NCBI GenBank assembly: GCA_028821605.1
Contig: JAPPFM010000053.1
Location: forward strand, 62,001 to 126,000
DNA length: 64,000 bases
Direction of reading: 5' to 3'
Origin: Candidatus Poribacteria bacterium
GTDB taxonomy: Bacteria > Poribacteria > WGA-4E > WGA-3G
The number at the start of each line of letters is the position of its first letter. Position 1 is the first letter of the stretch. This document shows, one piece after another, positions 27,004 to 35,985 of this stretch. Under the pieces are notes generated by a model. The model made no database searches, was not told the origin of the DNA, and was given only the letters and a program-made list of their open reading frames with translations. Position numbers and translations under genes: made by a program.

Positions 27004-28472
27004 AATCCATTGAATGGAAGGAAAAAGCGAAGTTGGAAGGAGGGAAGCAGGGAAGGATGGATGCCCCCCACTCTTCCACTCTTCCACTCTTCCACTTTTC
27101 TCCGCCGAGATCCGCCTTGCTCACTGAGGATGAGATGGCACTCTTCGTTGATTACTATCAACTCACGATGGGACAAGCCGATTTCGATGCACAGAATAAT
27201 TCTGTTATCACCGCGAACTACTACGTCCGCACGATTCCACAAGGGCAATATCTCATTGCTGCTGGATTGGAACAGGTAATCCACTACATCTTAAATCTAC
27301 GCTTCACCGATACCACACTTGACTGGTTAGCACAACGAGGAGACCTGCACGCTGACTACCTTACCTCCCTTAAAGACTTCCGCTTCGACGGTTCCGTTTT
27401 TGCTGTTCCTGAAGGCACGCCTATTTTTCCCAATGAACCGATTATCAACGTCACGGGTCGCTCCAGAGATGTCCAACTCTTTGAAACCTATCTGCTGTGT
27501 GTGATGAATTTCCAGACCTTGATTGCCACAAAAGCCTCACGGATTGTGCAAGCCGCGCGCGGTAGACCCGTGTTTGACTTTGGGGCGAGGCGGGCACACG
27601 GCAGGGATGCCGGTATCCTCGCCGCCCGCGCGTCCTTCATCGGTGGTGCGAGTGGAACATCATTGGTGCTTGCAGGACACTATTTCGATATTCCATACGT
27701 CGGCACAATGGCGCATAAATTCATCTCCGAACGACCTACCGAATTGGAGGCGTTCCGCGATTATGCCGTAGCCTTTCCAAACAGCACAACGCTCCTGATA
27801 GATACGTACGATACACTTCAAGGGGCAAGAAACGCGTGCATCGTCGCGAGGGAGATGGAAGCACGAGGTGAACGATTACGCGCAGTCAGACTGGATAGCG
27901 GTGATCTCTTAGCACTTAGCAAAGAGGTTCGGGGCATCTTTGATGCCGAGGGACTTGACTATGTCCAAATTATCGCAAGCCATGAACTTGATGAATTCCA
28001 GATAGACACGTTGCTCAAAAACGGAGCACCGCTTGATAGTTTTGGGGTGGGGACGCGTCTCGCTACAGGAGCTAACTTCAATTCATTCACAGGCGAAGGT
28101 GGGACTTCTGCTTTGGGTGGTGTCTATAAGTTGGTCGAGCGTGATGGTAGACCTGTTGGGAAACGATCACTTGATGAGCCTGCCAAAGCGACGCTACCGG
28201 GCAGGAAGCAGGTCTATCGTGTCCCCGATGCTAACGGGAATTATACTAAAGACGTTGTGACGCTTTGGGATGAGCCAATTTCTGAGGGACAGCCTCTCCT
28301 GATACCGATTATTCGAGACGGGGAATTGGTATACGATTTTCCAAGCCTGTATGACATTCAGACCTTGATGACCGCAGAGTTCAAAAAATTGCCGGATTCG
28401 CATAAAAGTTTAACGGGAGCGAAACCCTATCTTGTTGAAATAGATTCGGTTTTGCGTGAAGGAATTTCTTGA
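27000..28472 (+). CDS. pncB: Nicotinate phosphoribosyltransferase
   Basis: 490 residues from the ATG overlapping the previous stop. Converts nicotinate and PRPP to nicotinate mononucleotide in NAD salvage. Core evidence: DYYQLTMGQADF, FDFGARRAHGRDAG, SFIGGASGTSLVLAGHYFDIP, GTMAHKFI and RLDSGDLLALS. The first about 40 residues are encoded by a family D palindrome and are not part of the family; an internal ATG at 27135 (MALFVDYYQLTMG), with GAGG 5 nt upstream, matches the usual N-terminus. Either start may be used. Its 3' end overlaps the convergent AAA gene by 46 nt. Confidence 0.95.
   Translation: MKSIEWKEKAKLEGGKQGRMDAPHSSTLPLFHFSPPRSALLTEDEMALFVDYYQLTMGQADFDAQNNSVITANYYVRTIPQGQYLIAAGLEQVIHYILNLRFTDTTLDWLAQRGDLHADYLTSLKDFRFDGSVFAVPEGTPIFPNEPIINVTGRSRDVQLFETYLLCVMNFQTLIATKASRIVQAARGRPVFDFGARRAHGRDAGILAARASFIGGASGTSLVLAGHYFDIPYVGTMAHKFISERPTELEAFRDYAVAFPNSTTLLIDTYDTLQGARNACIVAREMEARGERLRAVRLDSGDLLALSKEVRGIFDAEGLDYVQIIASHELDEFQIDTLLKNGAPLDSFGVGTRLATGANFNSFTGEGGTSALGGVYKLVERDGRPVGKRSLDEPAKATLPGRKQVYRVPDANGNYTKDVVTLWDEPISEGQPLLIPIIRDGELVYDFPSLYDIQTLMTAEFKKLPDSHKSLTGAKPYLVEIDSVLREGIS
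27013..27100. repeat. Family D palindrome forming the 5' coding region of pncB
   Basis: Left arm rich in GGAAGG (27013-27060), right arm of repeated CTCTTCCA units (27071-27100). Encodes GRMDAPHSSTLPLFH, matching GRMGVPQSSTLPSFH in the preceding gene. Confidence 0.85.
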
Positions 28473-30043
28473 ATCACAGGAATGACATAACTCCGAATCG
28501 TCAGGTTTTCTGCGAATGTCTCCGTTTCTACACGCGGTTCTGCCTCTTTTCGATGATCAAAGACAACATAGTATCCTTCAGTGGCTCCCTCCGATTTGAG
28601 ATAAGTGGCGAGCTGCTGCTTGCCTGCTTGATAGCGGTTGTTTCCTCTCCAAATCTTTGTTTCGATGATATATTTCCGTTTGTTGTATGTAATGAGGATG
28701 TCTATCCTACCGCGTCCTGTTTGGACCTCAATGTACATGCTACCACCCACGGCCTGGACAAACTGGTCAAGGTAAGTAAGAAGGAGGTGGCGGCCAACTG
28801 ACTCCTTAGGGGTTTGAGGCACTTGCAGGATCCGGAAACCGGCACGTGTAATAAAATCTCGGAAGTTATCAAGTAACGGGGCTATAGCAATATGTCCTAT
28901 GTCGGTGAGATAACCCCGGAAACCCATGCGATTATCTACCGGAAAGTATTCCTCCTCTAATCCGTTTACTGCTGGCTTGAATGCACGCAAAATTCTGTAG
29001 AGATAAATCGGATTGGCAATTTCACACATGCCATCAGTCCCTCTGGAGATAACTCCATAACTTACGAGTTCATTGATATTGTCGTCATCTATATTGAAGG
29101 GTACGCCATCCTCATGCGCGGTAATCCGCATAAGGATTTTTTCAAAGCGTGGGTCTTTTCGGATATTGGTTGTTAGATGCTGGATGTTGGTATTCTGAGT
29201 GTGGAGGAGCTGTGCGTGTGCCGTTGTCCAGTGTTCCATCGTAATCGGCTCGGTTTTCGGAATGTTCAATTCCTCGGTGAGAATCTGTGCGAATCGGTTG
29301 ACAAGCACCGGTTGTCCGGCAGTCTGTTTGTGAATAGAAGTCACGACCTCGGACGCGAATACTTGACCAACTTCGTCGGTGTATTGACCAAGGAGTTCTT
29401 GCACCTGTTCAAGCGTAAAGTTAGGTAAATGGAATTCCTGCTGAATGTTGAAGGGTGAGACAGACCTATCGTAGTTGAGTTGGATGATATTCTTGATACC
29501 GACGATGCCGACGCTGTGCGGACATCGCGTCCGCCCCGAAAGATAGATACGGCGTAACGAACGCAGGAACCCCGTAACAGCATCGCGTGGAATAGCATCA
29601 AATTCGTCAATCAGGAGGACAACCTTCTGATTTTTTAGAAAACTGGCAAGTTTGCTAAAGAACCTTCTCATTGAAATGTGATCGTTTATCTCCACATTAT
29701 CCAAGAAGTGTAGGAGCACTTCAGAGGGGCCCTCTTCCTGTCTCTGGAGGACTTCCTCAATTTCTTCACGGATGTCGTTATAGAAATATCTATAAAAATC
29801 TGCAGGTGCGGAGTTCTCGTACTCCTCAAAATTCAGTTGAATGGGGAAGTAGGTCGGATCTGCAGTTGTGAGCGTGTCAAGTGCCAGTTGAAAAAAGGTT
29901 GTTTTGCCGGTTTGGCGCGGCGCGAAGAGCACGATATACTTGCCTTGTTTGACGCGGTCGATGAAATCGGCAGTTTCTTCCGTGCGTGGGACAATATAGT
30001 TATCCTCAAGATACAAACGACCTTCGGTCCCAAAACGTCTCAT
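28427..30043 (-). CDS. AAA-like ATPase with C-terminal PD-(D/E)XK nuclease-like domain
   Basis: 538 residues from ATG 30043 (GGAG 7 nt upstream); an in-frame TTG at 30079 is less likely. Walker A is FAPRQTGKTTFF (about residue 40), Walker B VVLLIDEFDAIP (about 142-153), and the ARM-type AAA_14-like core is followed by a winged-helix-like stretch. The last about 100 residues show a PD-(D/E)XK pattern: GRGRIDILITY then YIIETKIWRG and a Q-containing helix. This architecture belongs to a family of probable mobile-element or defence-linked ATPases of unknown role. It follows the TPR gene by about 60 nt on the minus strand. Confidence 0.85.
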   Translation of the reverse strand: MRRFGTEGRLYLEDNYIVPRTEETADFIDRVKQGKYIVLFAPRQTGKTTFFQLALDTLTTADPTYFPIQLNFEEYENSAPADFYRYFYNDIREEIEEVLQRQEEGPSEVLLHFLDNVEINDHISMRRFFSKLASFLKNQKVVLLIDEFDAIPRDAVTGFLRSLRRIYLSGRTRCPHSVGIVGIKNIIQLNYDRSVSPFNIQQEFHLPNFTLEQVQELLGQYTDEVGQVFASEVVTSIHKQTAGQPVLVNRFAQILTEELNIPKTEPITMEHWTTAHAQLLHTQNTNIQHLTTNIRKDPRFEKILMRITAHEDGVPFNIDDDNINELVSYGVISRGTDGMCEIANPIYLYRILRAFKPAVNGLEEEYFPVDNRMGFRGYLTDIGHIAIAPLLDNFRDFITRAGFRILQVPQTPKESVGRHLLLTYLDQFVQAVGGSMYIEVQTGRGRIDILITYNKRKYIIETKIWRGNNRYQAGKQQLATYLKSEGATEGYYVVFDHRKEAEPRVETETFAENLTIRSYVIPVIQEIPSRKTESISTR

Positions 30044-30065
30044 TCCTTTTCTCCGATAGGTTAGG

Positions 30066-30103
30066 GCTAAGTCTGACAACTGATGGCTGACTGCTGACCG
30101 CTA
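30066..30103. repeat. Partial family A repeat between TPR and AAA genes
   Basis: Carries CTGACAACTGATGGCTGACTGCTGACCGCTAT, matching the GTCAGCAGTC arm of the longer copies; only one arm is present. Confidence 0.55.
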
Positions 30104-32092
30104 TTAATCAGATGCTGCTTTTTCTGTTTTAAGACGTTTTCGATTCTCTTTGATGAACCGCATCACCGCATCTGGATCCGTAGCTTGCAAATTTCCAAGA
30201 GCACTGACTTCCTCTAAGAGCATCGTCATTTGCATGGGATCGTCCGTGAGGTGTTCTTCCGCCCTTTCGTAATAATAGGCAGCCTGCGCGGTTTGACCCT
30301 GATTTTCGTTTATGGCGGCGAGGTAGACATAAGCAGCAGCGAGACGTGGGGACTGGAGCCGATTTTGAATGAACTCCTCGAAAGCAAAGCGAGCATCGTT
30401 GTAACGTCTGTCATCGTAATGAACACGTCCAATCCGAAACTGTGCTCTATCGGCGAAACTATCCTTATATCCCCCTGCGAGATAACGATCCCGTTCTGGA
30501 TATCCAATCGTGGTTTCATAGGCTTGTAGTGCTTCATTGTAGCGGTGCAGACTTCTATAGAGTTCACCGAGTTGAAAATTTGCCATCATCGCCTGCAAAG
30601 TGTTCGGATGCTTTTCGATAACCCATTTGTAAGACTGGATCGCTTCGTTGGGGACAGAGAGTTGATCCGCATAGATAAGCCCACTACGATAGAGTGCCTC
30701 AGCAGCATGGATTGAATCGGGGTGATGTTCTGATACCTCTTGGTATGCCTCAATTGCCTTTGGATAGTCCTGCAAGGGTTTCCGTTCATAGATGGTACCG
30801 ATTTGCAACCGTGCGCGTGCGGCTTCTATAGGTGTGAGTTCTCTATTTTGGAGTTGCTCACGCAGATTTTCGATGGCTGTAAGTTGTTGCAGTGTAGGGA
30901 GTTGTTCCGCCGCTTGTTCTGCCTGAGGTGTATGCGGTGCCCTCGCAATGAGGTTTCGTGCGATATTTAATGCCTCGGGAAAGTTTCGATCCGCGAGCGC
31001 AGTCTCCAATCGTTTTAATTCCACTTCCGCCATCTGTTCTGCGAGTTGCTCAATCTTCTTACCAATTTCTGCGCTTACTTCAGGTATACTCTTATCATGC
31101 ATCGATATTTGCCCTAAATACCCCGGGTCAAGTTGTGGTAGATAGGCGTGAAGGAACGTTTCAAAAGCCTCTATCGCTTTCGGATAGTTCAGGCTTTTCT
31201 CATAGCAAACACCTGTCCAGTAAAGGACAGCGTGCATATTCCAAAAGTTCGGATATTTCTGTTTCAGTTTCTCAAATATAGGAGTCGCCAACGAATACTT
31301 CCCAGCTTTACGATGGATATTTGCCATTTGGAAGAGTGCTTCCGCAGCGAAGTTACTGGTTGGATAATCGTCGATGACTTTTCTGTATGTTGCCATTGCT
31401 CGGGCTGATTGGTTGAGAACAGTATGTCGGACGTGTGCGATGCGCCATCTGGCTTCTGGTGCCACAATTGCATTGGGATGTGCTTCCAAAAGTGACTCGT
31501 ACTCTGCTATCGCCTTTTCGGGTTGATTGAGTTGGGAGGGATTCCGATAGAGTTCGGCTATCTGGAATTGAGCAATAGCAGCAAGGGGTGTGCCTTTATA
31601 CTGGATCATAATGCGCTGCTGCTCCCTGAGGTCAGCGAGCGCAGTATTAATGTCCCGAATTTTCTGCAAGCCGGTTTTGTGTACAAAGTGTGAGGCAGGG
31701 GCAAGTTTAATCAGCCTATCAAAGGTTTGGATAGCGTCCTGATAATTGCCCATACGGCTATGGACATCACCTTTTTTGATGATGGCGAGGTAGACTTCCT
31801 CTGGCGGAAGTCCCTTCTCTTCAAGGTTCAGAATTGTGTCGTAAGCCTCGACCGCCTTAGTATATTGGTGCGTATAGTTATAATAGATTTCGCCGATATG
31901 GTAGTAGCACCAACTTTTCACCTCAATGTCTTTGGTCGATTCGGCAAGTGCTTCAAGCTTTTTGTTGGCTTCTGCATAGTCTCCTGCCTCAACTAAAACG
32001 TGCACCTCTTCAAGATGCGCGTGAACAAATGAACAGAAGAGAAGGGGCAGCAGCACGTGTAAGAGAAGTATAAGTCTACTTCGCGTTTCCAT
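30104..32092 (-). CDS. Exported TPR-repeat protein
   Basis: 662 residues. A signal peptide (LILLLHVLLPLLFCSFVHA) precedes a continuous array of about a dozen TPR-like hairpins, such as YYNYTHQYTKAVEAYDTIL, GNYQDAIQTFDRLIKLAP, DYPKAIEAYQEVSEHHPDS and RYNEALQAYETTIGYPE. The pattern is like YbgF/BamD-type periplasmic scaffolds. It lies downstream of an ECF sigma/anti-sigma pair in the same direction with a 290-nt gap, so it may belong to that regulon. No enzymatic motif. Confidence 0.88.
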   Translation of the reverse strand: METRSRLILLLHVLLPLLFCSFVHAHLEEVHVLVEAGDYAEANKKLEALAESTKDIEVKSWCYYHIGEIYYNYTHQYTKAVEAYDTILNLEEKGLPPEEVYLAIIKKGDVHSRMGNYQDAIQTFDRLIKLAPASHFVHKTGLQKIRDINTALADLREQQRIMIQYKGTPLAAIAQFQIAELYRNPSQLNQPEKAIAEYESLLEAHPNAIVAPEARWRIAHVRHTVLNQSARAMATYRKVIDDYPTSNFAAEALFQMANIHRKAGKYSLATPIFEKLKQKYPNFWNMHAVLYWTGVCYEKSLNYPKAIEAFETFLHAYLPQLDPGYLGQISMHDKSIPEVSAEIGKKIEQLAEQMAEVELKRLETALADRNFPEALNIARNLIARAPHTPQAEQAAEQLPTLQQLTAIENLREQLQNRELTPIEAARARLQIGTIYERKPLQDYPKAIEAYQEVSEHHPDSIHAAEALYRSGLIYADQLSVPNEAIQSYKWVIEKHPNTLQAMMANFQLGELYRSLHRYNEALQAYETTIGYPERDRYLAGGYKDSFADRAQFRIGRVHYDDRRYNDARFAFEEFIQNRLQSPRLAAAYVYLAAINENQGQTAQAAYYYERAEEHLTDDPMQMTMLLEEVSALGNLQATDPDAVMRFIKENRKRLKTEKAASD

Positions 32093-32382
32093 CTTTTTCT
32101 TACTATGGCCTCCTGTTAACCATCAACTTGTGCTTTAACATTTATAACGGAGGGTTTTTGCTTGGGTGTTTCTTCGCGTTGATTGGTTAAATCGTTCCAC
32201 TTCGTTTCGCGATGAATTTCGGTGAAGTCTGAACCTTTTTGAACCTAAAGCATGTTCTCAACTTCGATGAAAATCGTTGCGAGATGAAATTATGCCTTAA
32301 ATGGCATAATTTGTCCGCCGTCCGCTATTCGCTATGGGATGGCTTCGGCTTTCTGCATTTACATTTGGAGCAACGCCCAGAT
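32093..32382. other. 290-nt gap downstream of the anti-sigma gene
   Basis: No coding frame. It contains TTTTGCTTGGGTGTTTC (about 32155), shared with the hairpin at 8401, then GTTCCACTTCGTTTCGC and a TTATGCC...GGCATAA inverted repeat (about 32290-32309) that could act as a terminator for the anti-sigma gene, plus CGCTATTCGCTATGGGATGG repeat-like DNA. Confidence 0.5.
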
Positions 32383-32994
32383 TTAATTGTTTTTTAAAGA
32401 AAGGTTCTGAAGATGTGCGTCCGCAACCTTCGTCCAATTCGTACCCTGTGCCTGTTCTTTCATTCGGTAAAGTCGGCCTTCTGTTTCCCATGCATCGTTT
32501 CGGAGGTGATGTGTAATCAGTGCCTCCTCCAGATTTCGTTGAATGTCCTGCTGACGGTATTGTTCAATCCGAGCATAAGCGGATTGCGTTTCGGGCAGTT
32601 GCAACGTCGGTTCTGGTTGAAATGGTTTTCCAATGAATATGACGGCGGCAATCAACGCGACAGCGATGCTGCTTGCCGCGGCGGTTTTATACCAGCCGAA
32701 GGGTGATCTGATGTTCGCAATGTGGGAGCGAACGCGTGAAAATAGCGTTTGCTCGTGTGTCGCGGCGAGCCGTTTGTACACATTCATTTCAATATTTTGA
32801 AGTGCGAGTTCAGGCACGTTTACTTCTGCCTGCGCCTTATCTGTCAGCTGAAGCACAGTGTCGAAGGATTGAACTGCTTCGGTACAGTCCGGACAGTTCT
32901 TGAGATGTTCCTCGAAGGGCTCCTCTTCTTCTGGCGACAGAAGTTTATAAACATAATCAATGGCTTGCCCTTCGGATTTTATACATTTAGGCAT
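32383..32994 (-). CDS. Zinc-finger anti-sigma factor (single-pass membrane)
   Basis: 203 residues. The N-terminal anti-sigma zinc-binding module has the FEEHLKNCPDC (HxxxCxxC) signature at about residues 28-38. A helical linker leads to one membrane helix at about residues 107-125 (AASSIAVALIAAVIFIG) and a charged extracytoplasmic tail of about 75 residues (YARIEQYRQQDIQRNLEEALI). Located 164 nt after the ECF sigma gene, its expected partner: it should hold the sigma at the membrane until a signal releases it. Confidence 0.87.
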   Translation of the reverse strand: MPKCIKSEGQAIDYVYKLLSPEEEEPFEEHLKNCPDCTEAVQSFDTVLQLTDKAQAEVNVPELALQNIEMNVYKRLAATHEQTLFSRVRSHIANIRSPFGWYKTAAASSIAVALIAAVIFIGKPFQPEPTLQLPETQSAYARIEQYRQQDIQRNLEEALITHHLRNDAWETEGRLYRMKEQAQGTNWTKVADAHLQNLSLKNN

Positions 32995-33158
32995 AAGTTC
33001 TTCTCCTCTCTTTTTTAACCTAAGTTGCTACTTACAAGATTTTAGACAGACATCTACCGTTTTTGATTGAAAATACAAAGAATTTCCACTAATTCTGGTG
33101 TTCTATGGTGTTCTACCCCCACAATCCTTGTTTATTTAACATGAGTGAGGTTTTTAGT

Positions 33159-33740
33159 TTAGATTTCATTGTTTTCCCAGAGGGGTCGTAATAACGTTTG
33201 CAGCCGTTTAACGGCTCGGTGAAGGTGAATCTTCACGGTACCTTCTGCCATATCGAGGGTTTCAGCGACCTCTTTAAGTTGCAAGCCTTCATATCGACTT
33301 AACATGAAAACTGCTTTCTGTTTCGGGGAGAGTTGATCGACTGCCTCGCGGATGATACGCCCGCGTTCCTGCTCTTCTAATTGTCTGACTGGATCACTGT
33401 ATAGATCGTTCGCAACGAGGTTGGCTTCAGGAACTTCCATGTCTTCCAATGCATAGACGGGATGTCGCGTTTTTGTCCGGTGGTAATCGATAGCGAGATT
33501 GGACGCGATTTTGTAAAGCCACGTTGAAAATTTGGCTTTTGGTTGCCAATTCTCCAACGCGCGGTACGCCTTAAAGAAGACTTCGATGGTGATATCTTCA
33601 GCGTCCTCATAATTTCTGACCGAGCGCAGAAGATACGAGAAAATCTTTGATTTGTAACGTTTCATCAACTCATCAAAGGCATTTTGGCGACCCGATTGGA
33701 ACTGAGCGACTAACATTTCATCGTCAATCAATTTGTCCAT
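33159..33740 (-). CDS. ECF-type RNA polymerase sigma factor
   Basis: 193 residues. Region 2 spans about residues 10-85 (FDELMKRYKSKIFSYLLRSV, EDAEDITIEVFFKAYRAL, FSTWLYKIASNLAIDYHR) and region 4 about 128-182 (LSPKQKAVFMLSRYEGLQLKEVAETLDMAEGTVKIHLHRAVKRL). It is followed by the anti-sigma gene and preceded by a good housekeeping-type promoter at 33845-33873. The target regulon probably includes the exported TPR protein downstream (inference). Confidence 0.95.
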   Translation of the reverse strand: MDKLIDDEMLVAQFQSGRQNAFDELMKRYKSKIFSYLLRSVRNYEDAEDITIEVFFKAYRALENWQPKAKFSTWLYKIASNLAIDYHRTKTRHPVYALEDMEVPEANLVANDLYSDPVRQLEEQERGRIIREAVDQLSPKQKAVFMLSRYEGLQLKEVAETLDMAEGTVKIHLHRAVKRLQTLLRPLWENNEI

Positions 33741-33844
33741 AATTCCCGACTTTTTGACTATCGGTTTGAAAGTTGTGTCTTACCTGGTGCAAGCGGCAGA
33801 CGATAGCATGCTAAATACTTTCTTAAACGAGAGTCGTTTGAATA

Positions 33845-33873
33845 AGTTTACAGAATTTGTGGCCCGTTGTCAA
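33845..33873 (-). promoter_or_regulatory. Promoter for the ECF sigma gene
   Basis: On the minus strand, TTGACA (33873-33868) and TAAACT (33850-33845) with 17-bp spacing; the leader is about 100 nt. Confidence 0.55.
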
Positions 33874-34035
33874 GAATTTTCAATTTTTATTGATGCAGTT
33901 CCAAAACATCTGGTTAAAACGCTTGATTTTCAGGTGTAGTTGGTTTAAAATAAATTTGCGTAAAATAAACTGAATTAACGAAGCTGTAGGATGCTGTCTG
34001 TATGCTGCAGTCCTACACTAATGGAGGAACTTTTT

Positions 34036-35073
34036 GTGGCACACACACATACTCATTCCGAACGGAAGCCTTTGTTTATCCCCGCTTCGGAAACAGCAGC
34101 GGGGATGGCACAAGCAGCGGGGAACTTTCTGGACACACTGACACCCCCGTTACGCGAAAAGGCAGCACTCCCATTTGACGGAAACGAACGGTTCCGGTGG
34201 CACTACATTCCGATTGAAATGTGGGAACGGGAAGGCGTGTCTCTTAAAGAATTAAATACGAAACAGCAGGAAGCAGCGTTCGCGCTCATGGAAAGTGGCT
34301 TAAGCGTGAAAGGATACCAAAAAGCCCGCGCCATTATAAATTTGGAGACGACGCTTGGTGAAATCGAGAAAGCCGCTGGGGAAGCCCGACTTATGCGCGA
34401 CCCAAGTTTGTATTTTTTCACCGTGTTCGGAGATCCGACGGATAATGGCGCATGGGGGTGGCGCGCTGAGGGACACCACGTTTCGCTTAACTTTACCGTC
34501 GTCAATCGTGAACTCATTTCGCCGAATCCATTTTTCTTTGGGTCAAACCCCGCAGAGGTACCCGAAGGTGAGAAGAAGGGATTAAGGGTCCTTTCCACCG
34601 AAGAAGACGTGGCACGCCAACTTCTTTCGAGTCTGAATAATACGCAGAAGGGACAAACAATCATCAATGCCGAGGCACCCTCCGATATTTTGACGCGTGA
34701 TGTACCTAAGGTTGAGTTTGAGGCTGTTGAAGGATTAGCCGCAGAATCTATGGAAACACACCAACGTCAACTCTTGATGGATCTCGTTCATGAATACATT
34801 GACCGTCTCCCTGACGAAATCGCACAGATTGAGCTGCGCAAACTACGCGAGGGGAGTGTCAATGATATTCATTTCGCATGGGCAGGGGGCGAAACGCCGA
34901 AGACACCTCACTATTATAGGTTGCACGGTCCATTTTTCTTTGTGGAGTATGACAACACCCAGAACAATGCGAACCACATTCATTCCGTGTGGCGACACAT
35001 TGAGGACGATTTTGGTGTCGATCTGCTCCGATTACACTATAACAAATCGGACCATCATGACCATGATCATTAA
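34036..35073 (+). CDS. DUF3500 family protein
   Basis: 345 residues from GTG 34036, set by GGAGG 8 nt upstream; earlier ATGs at 33991 and 34021 lack a site, the latter overlapping the ribosome site itself. Family features: RWHYIPIEMWEREGVSLKELN, YFFTVFGDPTDNGAWGWRAEGHHVSLNF, ISPNPFFFGSNPAEV and a terminal NHIHSVWRHIEDDFGVDLLRLHY. Both ends are His-rich (AHTHTHSER and DHHDHDH), which may bind metal. DUF3500 proteins occur in planctomycetes and related bacteria; function unknown. No signal peptide. Confidence 0.88.
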   Translation: MAHTHTHSERKPLFIPASETAAGMAQAAGNFLDTLTPPLREKAALPFDGNERFRWHYIPIEMWEREGVSLKELNTKQQEAAFALMESGLSVKGYQKARAIINLETTLGEIEKAAGEARLMRDPSLYFFTVFGDPTDNGAWGWRAEGHHVSLNFTVVNRELISPNPFFFGSNPAEVPEGEKKGLRVLSTEEDVARQLLSSLNNTQKGQTIINAEAPSDILTRDVPKVEFEAVEGLAAESMETHQRQLLMDLVHEYIDRLPDEIAQIELRKLREGSVNDIHFAWAGGETPKTPHYYRLHGPFFFVEYDNTQNNANHIHSVWRHIEDDFGVDLLRLHYNKSDHHDHDH

Positions 35074-35088
35074 GTTAATCAGGGCAAT

Positions 35089-35121
35089 AAAAAAGCCTCC
35101 AAAATTTTTGGAGGCTTTTTT
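35089..35121. terminator. Bidirectional rho-independent terminator
   Basis: AAAAAAGCCTCCAAAA and TTTTTGGAGGCTTTTTT form a 16-bp stem between convergent genes (DUF3500 and the CBM9-like gene). A-run on one side and T-run on the other suit both strands. Confidence 0.9.
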
Positions 35122-35135
35122 ATAGAGTTGTCCTG

Positions 35136-35969
35136 TTATCGGGTGGATTTCAATTTACTCCATGTCGTGGCTAACTTATTAGCTGCCTCAACGGCGAGGA
35201 CTTCATCGGTAAGGGTAACCAGCCCCGTATGTTCCGAGTTCTTACCGAAAACAATAGAGTGCGTATACCATCCACTCCATCCCTTTTGCCCCTCTTGTCC
35301 TGCAGCTTTATCACCGTCATTAACACAGATGCCGAGACCGAATTTAAACCCATCACTGAATTTATCGCCTTTTACTTGCAATTCTTCAGCAGTGAATCTA
35401 AGTTCATAGTAGGTTTTCTTTTCACCTTCGTTGCGGACAACAGCGATGTCGTCGCCAGGGACGACACCTGCACCGCCTGGCTTTTCATTTAAAGCCCCAG
35501 GAAGTATATTCTTTCCTTTGTCATCTAAGCCGACATTGTAGAGCCACATCTGCAGCCCGGCGGTCCGTTTGCCACTCATTTCAAAGGCGAGTTGCGCACC
35601 GTCGCCGTTCCATGCTGCGGCTGCTGCATGTTCGTGCTCGTCATCCGTAACAATAAGCGCGAGATAGACGGCTTTTGAATCCCATACGATCATGAAACAG
35701 GTTTCATGATCCTTGGCACCGTTCCATTTTCCGCCCCCATGTTCCTGAAAGACATTGCCATTGTACTCGACACCGCAGAAGGGTTTTCCATCGGTGCCTT
35801 TGACTGTGTTAAGGACACCGTCCCATTCGCCAAGGTCACCATCGATTTTAACATCAACCCCTGTGAGGGCTTTATATTCGTCATGGGTTTTACTTCGCCA
35901 CTGGGCATCTGCTATGGTGCTTGTGAACAGCACGAATAAGGTTATTGCAGTCAAAATATATTTGTTCAT
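35136..35969 (-). CDS. Secreted CBM9-like domain protein
   Basis: 277 residues from ATG 35969 (GGAGAAGG ribosome site). A signal peptide (YILTAITLFVLFTSTIADA) is followed by a domain like the family 9 carbohydrate-binding/DOMON-type beta sandwich: VDVKIDGDLGEWDGV, FMIVWDSKAVYLALIVTDDEH, WNGDGAQLAFEMSG, YYELRFTAEELQ, FKFGLGICVNDGD. It ends in NKLATTWSKLKSTR, a tail resembling that of the secreted protein at 44955. Probably periplasmic or secreted sugar binding; ligand unknown. Confidence 0.82.
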   Translation of the reverse strand: MNKYILTAITLFVLFTSTIADAQWRSKTHDEYKALTGVDVKIDGDLGEWDGVLNTVKGTDGKPFCGVEYNGNVFQEHGGGKWNGAKDHETCFMIVWDSKAVYLALIVTDDEHEHAAAAAWNGDGAQLAFEMSGKRTAGLQMWLYNVGLDDKGKNILPGALNEKPGGAGVVPGDDIAVVRNEGEKKTYYELRFTAEELQVKGDKFSDGFKFGLGICVNDGDKAAGQEGQKGWSGWYTHSIVFGKNSEHTGLVTLTDEVLAVEAANKLATTWSKLKSTR

Positions 35970-35985
35970 TTTTCCTTCTCCTTGA

